A stretch of 41,477 nt of DNA from Haplomitrium mnioides. Taxonomy: Eukaryota > Marchantiophyta > Haplomitriopsida > Calobryales. The notes beneath the pieces are model-generated. The model did not search any database. It had not been told where the DNA came from and saw only the letters and a list, made by a program, of their open reading frames with translations. The translations under genes and the position numbers were made by a program. Below are positions 1 through 11,313 of this stretch, piece after piece (positions within the stretch are counted from its first letter, which is position 1; each line of letters opens with the position of its first letter). Location of the stretch: NCBI GenBank assembly GCA_049999725.1, contig JBNGIS010020328.1, forward strand, positions 1 through 41,477, given 5' to 3'.

Positions 1-1300
1 GTTGCACAAACTCTATACGTGAATAGATATCGTGTTCTTTGAAACTTTTTTTTTTGAATGAAAATTACAAAATATGAGGAAAAAGCCCAAGCAGATTAGA
101 AGTTAAGTGAATGAGTTTGCAATCATAAACATCCAAACCAACAAAATGAAACGTTGCATGGATTTAGGAGCTCTATTTTCAAGTTCAAACAAGAAAAAAG
201 CTTTCATTTGTAGTTGAAAATCCATGCACATGAAAGTTAAAGTGGGTTAAAAAAAAGGTTTTAGTATTAAATAATATTTTATAATTCAATGAAATATATA
301 CACAAAGGAGTCATAGTTCAGAATCAAACAGTAGTGGCTAAGTATATTGAATTAAGAATGTAAACAAGAAACATCTCCAAGTTTTTGACTTGATTCTACC
401 AAGCAAAGGTTTCGAGGTCTATAAAAGAGTCTATGCCCTGTGTAGAAACTAAGTTCAAACCATTAGTCTCTATATGTAGAAGCTTGAGGGTTGTATATGA
501 GAAGTAGAATGTGTGGAAGACTTGGACTTCCACCACAAAGTCTATGCTGCATAAGAGTCCAAGCTTAACATCTGAACACTCCACCCCAAAGTCTATACGC
601 GCATAGGAATCCGAACTCACCAACTTAACACTCCACAACAAAGAATATCAAGAACCTAGATTTTAAATTCCGTAGGAGAGTTTTTGAGCACATGAAGTTT
701 TGACTTGCGAATCAAAGTCTATTCGCGCATAGGCTTTAGACTTCTACTACCAATGATGTAGGCGCTAAATGTTATATTTTTTGCAACAAACTCTATGCAT
801 GCTAAAGATTTCGTTTTCTAATTCGGAATCTAAAAGTAAAATGGGTCAAAACTCTACATCTGAGTCAAAGCGCGCCGAAGGTTTGCAGTTTTACATCAAA
901 GTCCTTACAAGCAAAAGATAAGTAGTCAAATTGGGTAGATGCATTGGCAATACAATAACTTTAAACTCTTCTAGCAAGCACTACACTCAGAAAGAATATA
1001 ATTACATTTTGGATAAGAAAATATTTTACAAACCAAATGAAAATATTGACTAAAGATTCAAGTTTCATTTTAAAAAAACAACATTCAACTTGGAATGATT
1101 TACACTAAAAATTTCAAGGTGGAAGATGAATTCAACAAACTTTATGTATAACATTCTCACGTACTTTATAAAGTAATAGTTTTAAATTGCAATCTAATTA
1201 AAAGCACACAATATATAATAAAATTATTTAATTACTTAAGTCACTCGTCTCGACTTCTTCAGATTCAGCTTTAGAAGATTCATCAAGATTTACTTGATCT
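1..1300. other. AT-rich region without a supported gene
   Basis: I see no credible coding region here. The short open frames have no recognisable domain. The stretch holds six of the imperfect palindromes described separately (near 11, 431, 541, 593, 718 and 791), often preceded by a short AAAGT or AAACT word. It may be the 3' flank of the degenerate minus-strand gene that follows. Confidence 0.5.
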
Positions 1301-4300
1301 GTCTCAATGTTAGTTATATCGATTGAATCTTTTTTCAAACATATCAAGATTGATTGCTTTTTGTCTTTTGTACTCAAATAGATTTGATTTAATGGTAGCT
1401 AGAGTGGTTTTTTTTAATTGGTTTTTTTGTGTAAGAAGAAAATCAAAAGACAAAATCGTGATTTGTCTCATATCAAGTACATCAATATGTACATTGGATT
1501 TGCGTTTCCGTGTTGTTGTTATTTTTTCAGGGAAGTATTGTCCAAAAAATGCATCCTCATCCTCACAAACAAACCATTAAACAAATACTTGTTTCGGGTT
1601 TGGGGGTTCTTCCTCATCAAATGACAAAAATTGGAGGACTTTGGCAACTCAAAACTGTATGCTTTTTGGATCCAAAGATGCAATAACATAAATAAACATT
1701 CTAGCTTTCATCTGACATAGATTGCCAAATTTGTGTCCATTTCGGGAAATGTGCACAAGAGTCTCTTCTCACAGCCTATGTGCTCCATCATAGATTGCTC
1801 AATGTGTAGAAAATATTTTTTGTACTCGAGTATGTTTTTCTGTCTATTGAGCACCAAGTTGAGAACCTAGAGAAACATGTTGAGAATCATTACAAGTGTT
1901 TGTCGATTGTGAAGATGGAAAAGTGAATTTTGCTTTGAGTCATCGACTTTGTTTTTCAAGGATGAAGTCCGCAATCTCTTGTTGGGCATAAAAAAGTCAT
2001 TCCACCATTGAATATCAAAATCTGTAAAGAGCTTGTAGCGATTCTCACTTATGTTGTCTTTTAGTGCAAAGCCACTTTCTCGACATCAACTTCTCTTTCT
2101 TCCTTTTGAAATCGTTGATTTCAGAACATGCCTTAAGAGGAATCAACATTGAACTTAAAATTTCTCTGTCCACTTCAAGTATGCACTTGAGTTGACAAAT
2201 ACCATCCGATTATAGCCAAAATTCATCTGTTGAAAATTGTTTGCTTCAAATCTTTGCCTTGGAATCATTTAACTTGAACTTACTCATGTATCCTTTGAGC
2301 TAGAGAGGGATGTTGTTGCAGAAATATTTTGAAATCCTAATTTTCCATCAAAAGAGTTGCGTGAGGTTAAAGATTATGTGATAGTTGTAGCGCATTGCTA
2401 AGATTCGTAATCGTAAAAGCTTTGATACTTTTCAAACGTTTTGAGAATCAACTAAACATTTGATCGATTTGATCATGAGTATAGCCAACCATGAGAAATC
2501 CCACTCTGATTTTTCGAAAAATATTCTTAGCAATAAGGAGACTAAGATATCCAAATATGATAGAATTCTTATTCTCTTGTGTCGTATTGTCCAACTGAAG
2601 ATACGAAGTTGCAAGCAGTTTCCCTTCAAAGTCACATAATATTTTGTTAAGTATAGTAATTGTCAAATTAGAATTGCTTCTCAAGTTTCCATAGGTTAGG
2701 AAGACCTTTGAAGAAAGAGCATGATTGAATATCAAGGCACCAACAAATACACACCCATCGAACAATCTTTATCAATGTTTTTTGGTGGTGAAGCCAAGTG
2801 TGGAATAGCAATTTTCTTTTCATCCATTCTATCAATGACAATTCCCAAACACTTTTGACCATTGGCACAACATTTTCTTTGATGGTTTGCAAGTTTTGTT
2901 CTTTCATTCATTTGTTGATCACGATGAAGAAACAATTGAAAATTATATTTGATTGCATTATCATATAATACAAAAGATATTAAAGGAGTTCGTTAAAGCA
3001 TGTGTTGATGTTTCAAACTTCAAAAGACAACATGAGGTGCTAAAAATATTCAATTTATCTTAAACAAATGTTGGTAGAAGTGAAAATTTATGAAAAGATT
3101 AAAAATAAACTTTAGGTAATTTAAATAAAGGAGAATTTGAATAACATTCACAAAAATTACTTGTGTTTGACTTGAAATAAACAAAAGATTTGAAAAGAGA
3201 AAACTATAGTTTGCTAACAAATGGTCACAAATTGGAACTATAACTTTAAAGGTAGCTTGGACTCTTTGTTGGCAAAGGATTAAAAAAACCAGAACAGATC
3301 GTATGTGCGCATAGGATCACTGGAGACAACAACTGATTGTATATGTGGATAGGACCAAAAGCAAGAACAACAATATCCTAGCTTGCTTTGACAATTTTCG
3401 CGAGTGGTTCTGAAAGAAACAAGAACAAAACCTATTCGTACATAGGATTTGAAAACAACAAAAATGATTCTTGTTATAGTTTTTCTAGCAAATCTCTCTT
3501 GATTCAAAGCAACAAAAAAAAAAATTATTGCAAGGCTAAAGTTACCACCAACAATCAGATCCATTTCCTTGCTTTATTTGACTGTAGACAAGGTTTGGAT
3601 TCAATTTAAAAACAACACACCCTATGCGAGCATAGACTCTCTTCTCACAACTCAAGTTGGTAAGAAATACTCGACACAAATCTTCAATATCTTTTGGCAC
3701 TAAATTGAAGAAACACAAGATCTCTAGAACTAAGCTTTGAGTTAAAAAAAAAAAGATTATGGATTAACCGAGGTTCCAAAAGAGAAGAAATTTGTTACCT
3801 TTGTCAGACTCCAAGACGGATTTTTCTTGCAATGATTTTATTTCTTTGCATGTTTGACAAATAGAAAATCTATTGCGTTTTGGAATTTTTACATTTGGAA
3901 AATGAGTTCTCCAATGTTTTGTAAAACCCAAAAAGCTAAGAATGCAATCATGATCTTTTTCTTTCAAATAAGTAGTGTAGTAGTCACAAACTTCCAATTT
4001 TGTAAAACTATCACGCAAGTTATAAACTTTGTGAGTGGGCATTCTCTTGCAATGTTCTTGAAAAAAACTGTCCATCTACTAATGCAGAAATACTCCTTTA
4101 GCAGATAATTCTCGTTTTCCAAAAATGCCTCTAAGATCTACGTTTTTGAGATTTTGAATCATTTGGATTCTATCATTTCCCTACTGATAATATTAATTTG
4201 AGGGCTCTTCTATAGAGAATGGTACCACTAGCCACAGTAAATCGATTGTCAAAATGAGAGTCTTTTCTTGGTATTCCTCACTGCAATGTTATATCTCAAT

Positions 4301-5301
4301 TCTTCATGCTTTAACAAAAATACGTTTCTCTCACAGTTTCAAAAAATCTATCTTGTACAATGACAACAAATTATTTCAACAATGTGAAATTCTCTTCAAT
4401 TTAGAAATTGACATTGGATTGAGTTTTTTCTTCACAAAGCTCTTGTCGTGATGATATTTCCGTAAAGAACTTTCATGTAAGGTGTTTATTTTTTTGGATT
4501 TTGGTCCAAACAAAGAATTCTTATATTGTGCTAGTCAATTCGGTCTGTAGGAAAATCTAGCCATCAGAGATAATTCATTGTCTTGAAGATTTTGATCATT
4601 ATCATAAACAATGTTTGCTCTTTTGCAATAAGTTTTCGAATGATGAGGTCTTTGAGGATTTGGAGAACAGCACCATGCAAAAACAAAATCTTCAACAATA
4701 TCTTGAACATAAGGAAATGTTTTTTTATAACATAATCAGTGTTCTTGGCAATAACTCCAACAAAATATTGATTGATTGAGACTCTTTACTATAATCATTT
4801 CCCAAACTATCGTCTGAAGATTTGTCCAAAAGAATTCGACTTAATTCAGATTTCCCAATCTCGTTGCAAGGTCCAACTTGAATTGAAAATACTTGTTGTT
4901 TGAGTAGGGCTATCAGAGACAACAATTCATCATCAAAATTTAAACCGTCCATTGATTCTATGCATTTTTTGTTTTGAACAATAACATTTTGATCTTGATT
5001 TTTGAGTTCTTCCTCACATAAGGACAAAGAAAGGTCCACAACCGTCTGGAAATTGTGGGTTGAACGTCTTTTTATTGATTTGTCGGAGTCTTCAAAAGAA
5101 ATATTCAACTTTGACCGTTTGATCGGCAACAAAGATCTTTTGCGTTCAAAAAGTTGTTTCTTCAATTCTCTACCAACAATAGGTTCCCACTTTGATACTT
5201 TCCCGCAAGTTGTTCACTCCTTAATCCTATGCGCACATTGGGTTCACTCCTTGACCCTATGCTTGCATAGGGTTCAATCCATGATCTTATATGCGTATAG
5301 A
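11..5301. repeat. dispersed palindromic motif, consensus CCTATGCGCGCATAGG
   Basis: About 14 imperfect copies of a 14-18 bp palindrome are scattered over 5.3 kb: near 11, 431, 541, 593, 718, 791, 3301, 3338, 3431, 3621, 5226, 5255, 5286, plus weaker ones. The best are cctattcgtacatagg (3431-3446) and ccctatgcttgcataggg (5255-5272). Because the motif is palindromic, both strands can read as a Pro/Ser-Tyr-Ala-Arg-Ile-Gly-like peptide, so it shows up in several open frames. Copies lie upstream, inside the putative intron and downstream of the DUF7869-like gene, so they are not part of one protein. I see none of this quality in the rest of the window. Confidence 0.7.
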
Positions 5302-5524
5302 GTTCATCGTCTTGATCTTCTCGGCCAGAGCTATCTGATTCAACATAATCCATCTTTTTCCTCAATATACTCGCTATCACACTTGACGCTTTTGGTAGTC
5401 TCTCGTTTACCTCCAAAGAATTATGGTTTGAAGAAATCTCTAGCTGCTGGTCAAGATTAACACTTTCTTATGAACACAAATCTTGGAATTCTAACCTCTT
5501 CTTGCCTTTAGAAACTCCAGCCAT
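1630..5524 (-). pseudogene. degenerate DUF7869-family-like gene (putative transposon-related protein)
   Basis: The minus strand reads from an ATG at 5524 (MAGVSKGKKRL) through blocks broken by stops and frameshifts. In order: an acidic, Ser-rich N-terminus (5416-4725); a block ending FSYRPN (about 4550); a block with FPNVKIPKRNRFSICQTC (about 3830-3900), which looks like a cysteine-containing motif; then, past a probable intron, CLGIVIDRMDEKK (about 2830), LQLDNTTQENKN (about 2590) and GFLMVGYTHDQIDQMFS (about 2450-2500). The DN..ENKN and GxTHxxID blocks are what I recognise as DUF7869, a large family in sponges, algae and early land plants with transposase-like acidic spacing. Weaker similarity continues to about 1630. 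Stops after GVYLL and within 4500-4200 show it is dead. The family name is from memory; a mobile origin is inference. Confidence 0.6.
2946..3797 (-). other. probable intron of the DUF7869-like pseudogene
   Basis: Coding similarity stops at the minus-strand sequence GACAAAG|GTAACA, a good donor, and resumes near 2945 with FLHRDQQMNER. No clean AG acceptor is visible where coding resumes, so the acceptor may be mutated. The interval is AT-rich and holds four of the dispersed palindromes. An insertion into the gene is the alternative reading. Confidence 0.4.
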
Positions 5525-5689
5525 TGATAAAGCTTACTAAAAATCGACTACTTAAACAAACTATTTTATCAAATATTGTCAATCTCTTACAGTCAATCTA
5601 AAACAAGTTTTTTTTTAAAAGAAAACTCCGCAAAATGACAAAATTATAAATGGGTCATTTGAAGCGTATTATCTGGTGAAACATATATT

Positions 5690-6219
5690 TGATGATTGTC
5701 ATGCATATACACATCGCTTACACAACTACATCGTGTACACACATTCCATGACATATACAAACATACAACAGAGAATGACAAAAAATTGACTCTCATGCGC
5801 ATCCAATGCATGAGACCTCACAATATTTTTCTTCAAGTGATACCTTCTCGAAGAAATTCCAAAGTGTTGTGTTGATCTTTTGACATCAGAACCAGCACAC
5901 ATTTGCTCACAAGGAATCTACGCTTCTCCAAGAACTGCAATAACACAACTCTCCTCTTGGTTCACGTAATCAGTAAAATGACATCGAAATATAACCTTTC
6001 GATGAGAGTACATGGCCTTATATACCAAGGCACAAAAAGACAAAAAACTCAAAATGTCTAAAAATAGAAAACTACATGAAATATTGTGCCAACTGTCGTG
6101 CGCATACACATTGCTTACACAACTACATCATTCACACACATTCCATGACATCTACAGACATACAATAGAGAATGACAAAGAATTGAGTCTTATATGCATA
6201 CAATGTATGGGACCTCACA
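5690..6219 (-). mobile_element. Gypsy-1 3' LTR with internal direct repeat
   Basis: The minus strand starts with TGTGAGGTCCC directly after a purine-rich tract. A TATA-like word (ttatatacc, about 6018-6026) sits about 200 bp in. The first ~125 bp recur further left: 6097-6219 and 5700-5822 are clearly the same sequence with a few substitutions and share the (g)gacctcaca end. The offset is about 397 bp, so either the LTR has a repeated 5' end or a second, truncated LTR lies next to it. The far boundary, near 5690-5580, is not resolved. Confidence 0.5.
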
Positions 6220-6231
6220 ATCACCCCTAGC
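6220..6231 (-). promoter_or_regulatory. polypurine tract of Gypsy-1
   Basis: The minus strand reads GCTAGGGGTGAT immediately before TGTGAGG. A short purine-rich run next to a TG start is the usual primer for plus-strand synthesis. The assignment rests on position between the PHD stop codon and the LTR. Confidence 0.5.
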
Positions 6232-6388
6232 TGATGGTCAAGTCTCTTAACACTAGCTAGCCATCTATCTCCTAGAAAATTGATATACACCCACTGATAT
6301 AAAGACTAGGAGGCCGAGTGCAATGGAGCCCCATCGTTCACCTCCTATAATTTATGCCAACCTTAGAGCTCAATGGAAACTAGTTGTT

Positions 6389-6530
6389 CTATGAACAGTG
6401 AGGGCAGAACCATGATCCGTAAAGAATAGTAACTAATAGAGGCGTCAAATATGACATATGCCATCCTCTCGAACACCTGAAAAATCAACATAGTGGTTGC
6501 CTCTTGAGGAAAACCATATAGCACGCACTT
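6389..6530 (-). pseudogene. PHD-type zinc finger at the C-terminus of Gypsy-1 pol
   Basis: After the integrase C-terminus the minus strand reads KCVLYG, then, across a frameshift near 6490, CSRGWHMSYLTP and GSWFCPHCS followed by a stop at 6389. The order Cys ... Cys-x-x-Gly-Trp-His ... Trp-Phe-Cys-x-x-Cys is the signature of a C4HC3 PHD finger, a chromatin reader that binds histone H3 tails. Two expected cysteines are replaced by tyrosine (KCVLYG and HMSYLTP), so the finger would not fold now. Its position last in pol suggests it guided integration or chromatin contact in the parent element; that role is inference. Confidence 0.6.
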
Positions 6531-6545
6531 CAAACCTGCAAGAAC

Positions 6546-6910
6546 TTGTGCCACACTGAAGTCCACAGTACCATCGACGTTTGGAAGGTGACAAGGTTCA
6601 CAATTGCAAACATGATCCTTCCAAACCATGCCATCACCTGCATTCAGCTGCAAACTCCCGAAGGCAGTACCTATACATGCAAAATCCGACGCTCAACAAT
6701 GACATCAAGTGTCGTAGGTGCGATCAGCTGCAAATAAACACAATCACCAAGATGAAAACTTCAAATCCTAGCACGATATCCACCTCCATGTATGGTAGTA
6801 TATCAAAAAGTATCACGATGCTGAGCAATTACAAGGTTGTTGAACACCATGGGTATGACTCTCTCAAACACACGGACTCTATTTGAACACACTTGCGTCT
6901 AAACATCTGG
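6546..6910 (-). pseudogene. Gypsy-1 integrase C-terminal region
   Basis: The minus-strand frame contains NNLVIAQHRDT, GGGYRARI, GDCVYLQ, APTTLDV, VLPSGVLQL, WKDHVCNCEPCHLPNVDG and VLAGLKC. The GD-x-VYL pattern followed by the short beta-rich LPSG ... WKDHV stretch is typical of the C-terminal domain of Ty3/gypsy integrases, which binds DNA. The N-terminal HHCC and the DDE core are not in the window. Stops interrupt it near 6700 and 6780. It runs straight into the PHD-type finger. Confidence 0.65.
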
Positions 6911-6929
6911 ATCATCCAGATCCACAACC

Positions 6930-7312
6930 ATGGTAAAATCATATCAAATAGAGGAGGGTAAATCAGGGTCCCTTCCATCAATTAAGACTCAGAAAATCTG
7001 AGCCCATTTCCACCTGAATCTTAGAATCCAAGCAAGATCATACACATCTTGGGCTTGTTCCAGCACATAACATCACTCAATCTCGGTGACAGATGCAACA
7101 ATTGTAGTATCAGTGAAAAGCCCCATTGCTCGTTCTCTCTCATCAAGGTCGGGTTCCACCAGTCTCTGCAAGGTTGCATCCCAAATAAAACCAAGGCCTC
7201 TTACTCAAAATAGAGAAAATGCAAGATGACTCACCAATACATCAATCGGCCCCACTCCAGTTAAGTGGTCCATCTCCAACAATAAAATATCAGTCGACAA
7301 TGCATGCAGATA
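6930..7312 (-). pseudogene. C-terminal part of a cytosine-C5 methyltransferase-like domain (Gypsy-1)
   Basis: The minus strand from the insertion boundary reads GYLHALSTDILLLEMDHL and GVGPIDVLV (7312-7227), matching the segment before the catalytic Pro-Cys loop of C5 methyltransferases, where a hydrophobic GPxDxxx strand leads into the PCQ motif. The PCQ part itself is missing. The frame resumes with WDATLQRLVEPDLDERERAMG (7170-7105) and LEQAQDVYDLAWIL (about 7050-7010), which resemble motifs IX and X (Arg-rich, then a G-N/Q-A segment). The domain has stops and cannot be active. The N-terminal half is at 15231-15480, separated by the long-LTR insertion. Confidence 0.6.
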
Positions 7313-7317
7313 ACCTC
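7313..7317. repeat. target-site duplication, left copy (ACCTC)
   Basis: These 5 bp precede the TGTTAGG start of the 5' LTR and match ACCTT at 15226-15230 in four of five positions. On the minus strand the Gypsy-1 methyltransferase reading continues across the two sites. Confidence 0.75.
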
Positions 7318-10300
7318 TGTTAGGGTCCAAGATGGGAGTTAAAGACACACGCAAAGAGAGACAAAGGAGGAAGAAAGCAAGCAGGCAAATCGCATAAATG
7401 GCAAACATAAGGACGGAAGATTCTCAGAAATGCAACCAAAAGACTTTTATANNNNNNNNNNNNNNNNNNNNNNNNNNNNNNNNNNNNNNNNNNNNNNNNN
7501 NNNNNNNNNNNNNNNNNNNNNNNNNNNNNNNNNNNNNNNNNNNNNNNNNNNGCCATTTGTACGTGAAGGTAGTGTGCGTGTGTGTATTGTAAAAGTCTGT
7601 AAGTATATGTTTTGTGTTTTGTGGTGTATGTGGAATTTGTTTGGGTTAGTAAAGAAGAACAAAATATTGATTAACTAATATTAAACCTAAGCTACCAAGC
7701 CAAGCCAAGGAGACAAGCAAGAAAAAGGGGTTAAAAATGAAGGGAGTAGATTGAGTGGATCCAAGGGTGGAGATTGAAAGAAAGAAACTCCCGCGTGTGG
7801 GAGTTAAGGCCAGATAAAGAAAGAAGGTGGCCTCATTTTGGACCCCCATTCCCTCACTCTCTCCTTGTTTTCTTGATTTTGTTGCAGTGCCTGATATGGG
7901 AAAATGATTGTTTATGAAGAAAGGAGAAGCTGTTGTAGAAGAGGATGCTCGAGTTGTAGTTCAAGATGGAGAATGCAGACGAGGATATAACACCAAAAGA
8001 TTGCCACACTGGAAAGTTGATACAGTGGCATGCATGACATGCATCAAAGAGTAATTATACGAGCTTTATGAATTATTGCCACAAGCCGTCGCGTCAGCCA
8101 AAGGATTGTTTTACACTTGCAGTTGGGTCGGGGAAGATCTGAACACCATGGTAGGACTGAAGATTGATCAACATATTGGGGAGATTTCTGCGTGGTGAAG
8201 AAAATATGAGGATATCACATGAGGCCACGAATGAGATTAGTACTCATCAACAAACATGAGTAACAGAGGCTGGAAGATGTCTCTTGGAGAAAGAGACCCG
8301 AGGAAGAATCCTGCGCGATAGAAGCCTTGCTCGAACAGACTCTATAAGAAAATTGTGCTGCGCAAAGGAATTTCGGTGGGGATAATCGCGAGATATCCTA
8401 TAGAAGTGGAAAATGGTTGAGGCTCACTAATGGTGTTTCAATGGAAGAATGCAATAGGCGAATGGGGTCAAGAAGCATCTGCAAGGACAATGATGAAGAG
8501 CCAGTAGGGGTCAAGTAGTCCCTACAACTTGAGAAATTAGAATTGACGATTGCCACGGTTGGAATCTGTGATCTGCCTCAACTAAGCTCGCACTGAAAAC
8601 AGGAAAAAAAAAAGTGAAGCGGAATGTGTTCGCGATGGAGGGAATTCTGGCTGACAAGGTTGTTTGTGGAATTCCGTCACTACTTCTAAGATGAACGAAA
8701 GCAGTACTTTGCGATTTCTGCGATGGCTTTCTACTTCTCCGATTCACGGGGAGGCAATCAATGGAGACATGTGTGCATCAGAGGTAGCCAATAGAGACGC
8801 TACACGTAGTGGTGTAGTCTTTCCTTCCACTAGATCAAACTGCCATTTAGGGGTCATAAATTATATCTTGAGTTATTGCAGCCGCGACACTAAGTAGATG
8901 GGATTTGAACAGAGATGTTGTTAAACTTTACAAAACGAAATTGGTGGCTGCGATGGTGAGTTCAGCAATCTGAGGAAGAACATGGTGGATGAATTGAGGT
9001 AGGAAGGGGAGTGTTGGGCATTTTTGTACATTGCAGTTGCATGAAGAATGCTCGCAAAAGGAGGAGATGACCAAACAGATCAAGCAGCAAATCTCTGGCA
9101 GTCCTGAGGAGTACCATGTTCTTGTCGCCACCTTATTGTGACCCTTGCAGATTCAAAACTTTGAAGCAACAGTGCAGCTAATTCACCCGTGCTGCAATCC
9201 TAAGAGGCAATGTACATAATGGGCAAAGTGGAAGCAGAGTCAGTTTGCGATTCATGGAGTGTTTGTAAATCCGGCAAGGTAAATCCTTATGGTAGTGATG
9301 GTGTGGAGAAGTTCAAGAAATTGCACGTTGAACTTGAAGCATAGTGACTGCCTCTCCAAGGAAAACGATTGTGGCACTTTGAAAATTGTCATGAGATGTT
9401 CTAAAAAGAACCATATATGGAGGCGGCTTCATTCCACCAGGACTTGGAACTAGTTCAAGGAAAAAAAATTAAAGATTAACAACCTCCGCTACATCGTTGA
9501 CTTGCGCTGTAAACCAGAGAGAACATCCAAGGTCTAACTGAGATGAGTAAGAGAAGTATATTGGCATTCTCGATTGGAGCAGAAAAGAAATTTGATGAAC
9601 TTCGTAAAAAAGTGCGATGAAGCTCCAAGGAGGAGAAACGCCTGTAGAGGAGATTACAGTGAGGTGATTCTACCAAATAGGGGTCACGGGAGGAGGTAGG
9701 TTGTACAGAAGGGATAATCAAAGAATCATTCTTTGTTGTGACCCCTTTGCGCCTTGCTGCCTAGTCACATCTTGAACGTCCAATTGAAGGTGTTGTAGAG
9801 GTAGTGTTCTATTTCTGGCCTAGGAAAACACGGGTGCCACCGCATAGATCGATGTGAGATTGATGGGAGGGTGTTTGGCCTAGTGTTTCATAAAGTTGAC
9901 CATTTCACAGCTAAGAGAAAGTGTCTTCAAGGTGGTGATGAGAAGTAGCAGTCCTTTGATATAAGAACCCACGATATGGAGAAATACAGGGATTGAAGTA
10001 TTGGCTGAAGAAGAGTTAGGTTGGACAAGGAGGAATACTAGAGTGGAAAGAGGCTTATTGGGGACTAATACAAAGGGGTGATGGGATGGTGACGGGAATT
10101 AATAGACAAATGGTGACTGTAGTGGTGGGTGTAGGAGGTGCATGTAGAGAGATGGGGCGAATATAAAGGAGACACATTACAAGGAAGGTCGAGGCAAATT
10201 AGGAAAGAAAGACATGAGGGGATAAAGTAGGTATATGTTAGGTAGAAAACAAAGGCAAGGTTGTGTATGTAGAGGCCGATAGATTGAGAAATGTAGAGGA

Positions 10301-11294
10301 GTATGCGATTATGGTTTGGAAAAGTAGATAGCTAGAGAAATCAAGGGGATCCAGAAGGTTAGTGAAATGTTAACGGTGGGAAGGTTGAATTGGGTCATGC
10401 TATAAGAGGAAGATAAAGGCAAAATTATGGATGGAGTTGGGTTAAGATAGCCGGTTGGTGAACAAAGGTGGCAAAGCTTTGATATTGGGTGTATGGTTAT
10501 TGGTAAAGATTCTCAAGTATGGCAGTTGGCTCAAGTATGGATGACTACTTTGAGGGTGGTGTCGTTGGTTGGTAGCTAAGGTAACAAGAAGTGAATCAAT
10601 TTGTTTTTTTTTTTTGTATTTTGTTTGTGAGTATAGTGTTGTGTTATTTTATTCTTCATTCTTTTATCAGATTGTGTTATGGGCTATGAATTAAGGCTGG
10701 AGCTGAGTTTGTCTTTTTGTTGTTGGGGCTGAGTCCGGAGAGGGCAAAAGTATTGTTCGAGTGGGAACACAAGAGAGAGTAGAGTAGAGCAGTGAGTCCT
10801 CGTTGTGTATGACCCCAAAGAGGAATCATATGACCTGAAACTGTACTTGTAATTGGTGCTCATTTAAATCATTATTTAGTAAAATGCTATTCTATCATTG
10901 TGAACATATGTGATTTTAATTTACACATCTTTCTTGAATTGTGTTTCCTAGTTGAAACACTTAAAAAATAAGACACATTTGAATTATTTCTTTTCAGTTA
11001 TGAGTTACTATTCCTGAGCCAAAAGACAAACCCGAATGCCAAAAAGTTATTTGCAGGTCCTAAGCCGGTCCTGGGAGGAAGAAGCACCCTCACGATCCCT
11101 TGCGTCTTGGTGGACTTCACTACCACCACGACCAAGAGTGTCCCCAGATAGCCCGATCAACAGGAAACCTTACCTCATCCCAATCGAGTGATGTAAATCC
11201 AGAGATGTTAGGCATTATACTACAACCAAACCGAACCATTCCAATTCCAAAGCCAGGGCTCCTCCTTGTATCCTTTGAGCTTCAAGACCTAACA
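7318..11294 (+). repeat. 5' LTR of the LARD-like element
   Basis: This copy runs from TGTTAGGGTCC to CAAGACCTAACA. It aligns with 12183-15225 over its whole length by eye, with small differences. It has about 775 bp (9523-10296) missing from the 3' copy, about 75 bp near 8195-8270 missing there, and about 70 bp near 7590-7670. The open frames in it (for example 8664-8897 and 9476-9721) carry no known domain and are not kept as genes. It holds the 100-N gap. Confidence 0.85.
7452..7551. other. assembly gap (100 N)
   Basis: A run of exactly 100 N, the usual placeholder for unknown length. In the 3' LTR the corresponding stretch is 12355-12567, about 213 bp, so the true gap is probably near that length. 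Protein predictions that cross it are artefacts. Confidence 0.95.
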
Positions 11295-11295
11295 G

Positions 11296-11313
11296 TGGCA
11301 CCATTATTGGGGA
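11296..11313 (+). promoter_or_regulatory. primer binding site of the LARD-like element
   Basis: TGGCACCATTATTGGGGA lies one base after the LTR end. It resembles the TGGCGCCGTTGCCGGGGA site of many plant Ty3/gypsy elements. The five differences are all transitions (G to A, C to T), as expected from decay of methylated cytosines on either strand. Confidence 0.7.

Noticed and set aside
1323-1624. plus-strand frames of 85 and 68 codons
   Set aside because: Hydrophobic, no domain, on the strand opposite the DUF7869-like gene tail; probably chance.
11-5301. palindromes as a CRISPR array
   Set aside because: Spacing is irregular, from about 30 bp to more than 2 kb, the repeats are imperfect, and the DNA is plant nuclear.
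7320-7678. frames crossing the N run
   Set aside because: They consist mainly of unknown residues and reflect the gap.
8511-9131. short frames in the 5' LTR, mirrored at 13292-13994
   Set aside because: They recur because the LTRs are copies; no domain, no start context, and both strands are equally open.
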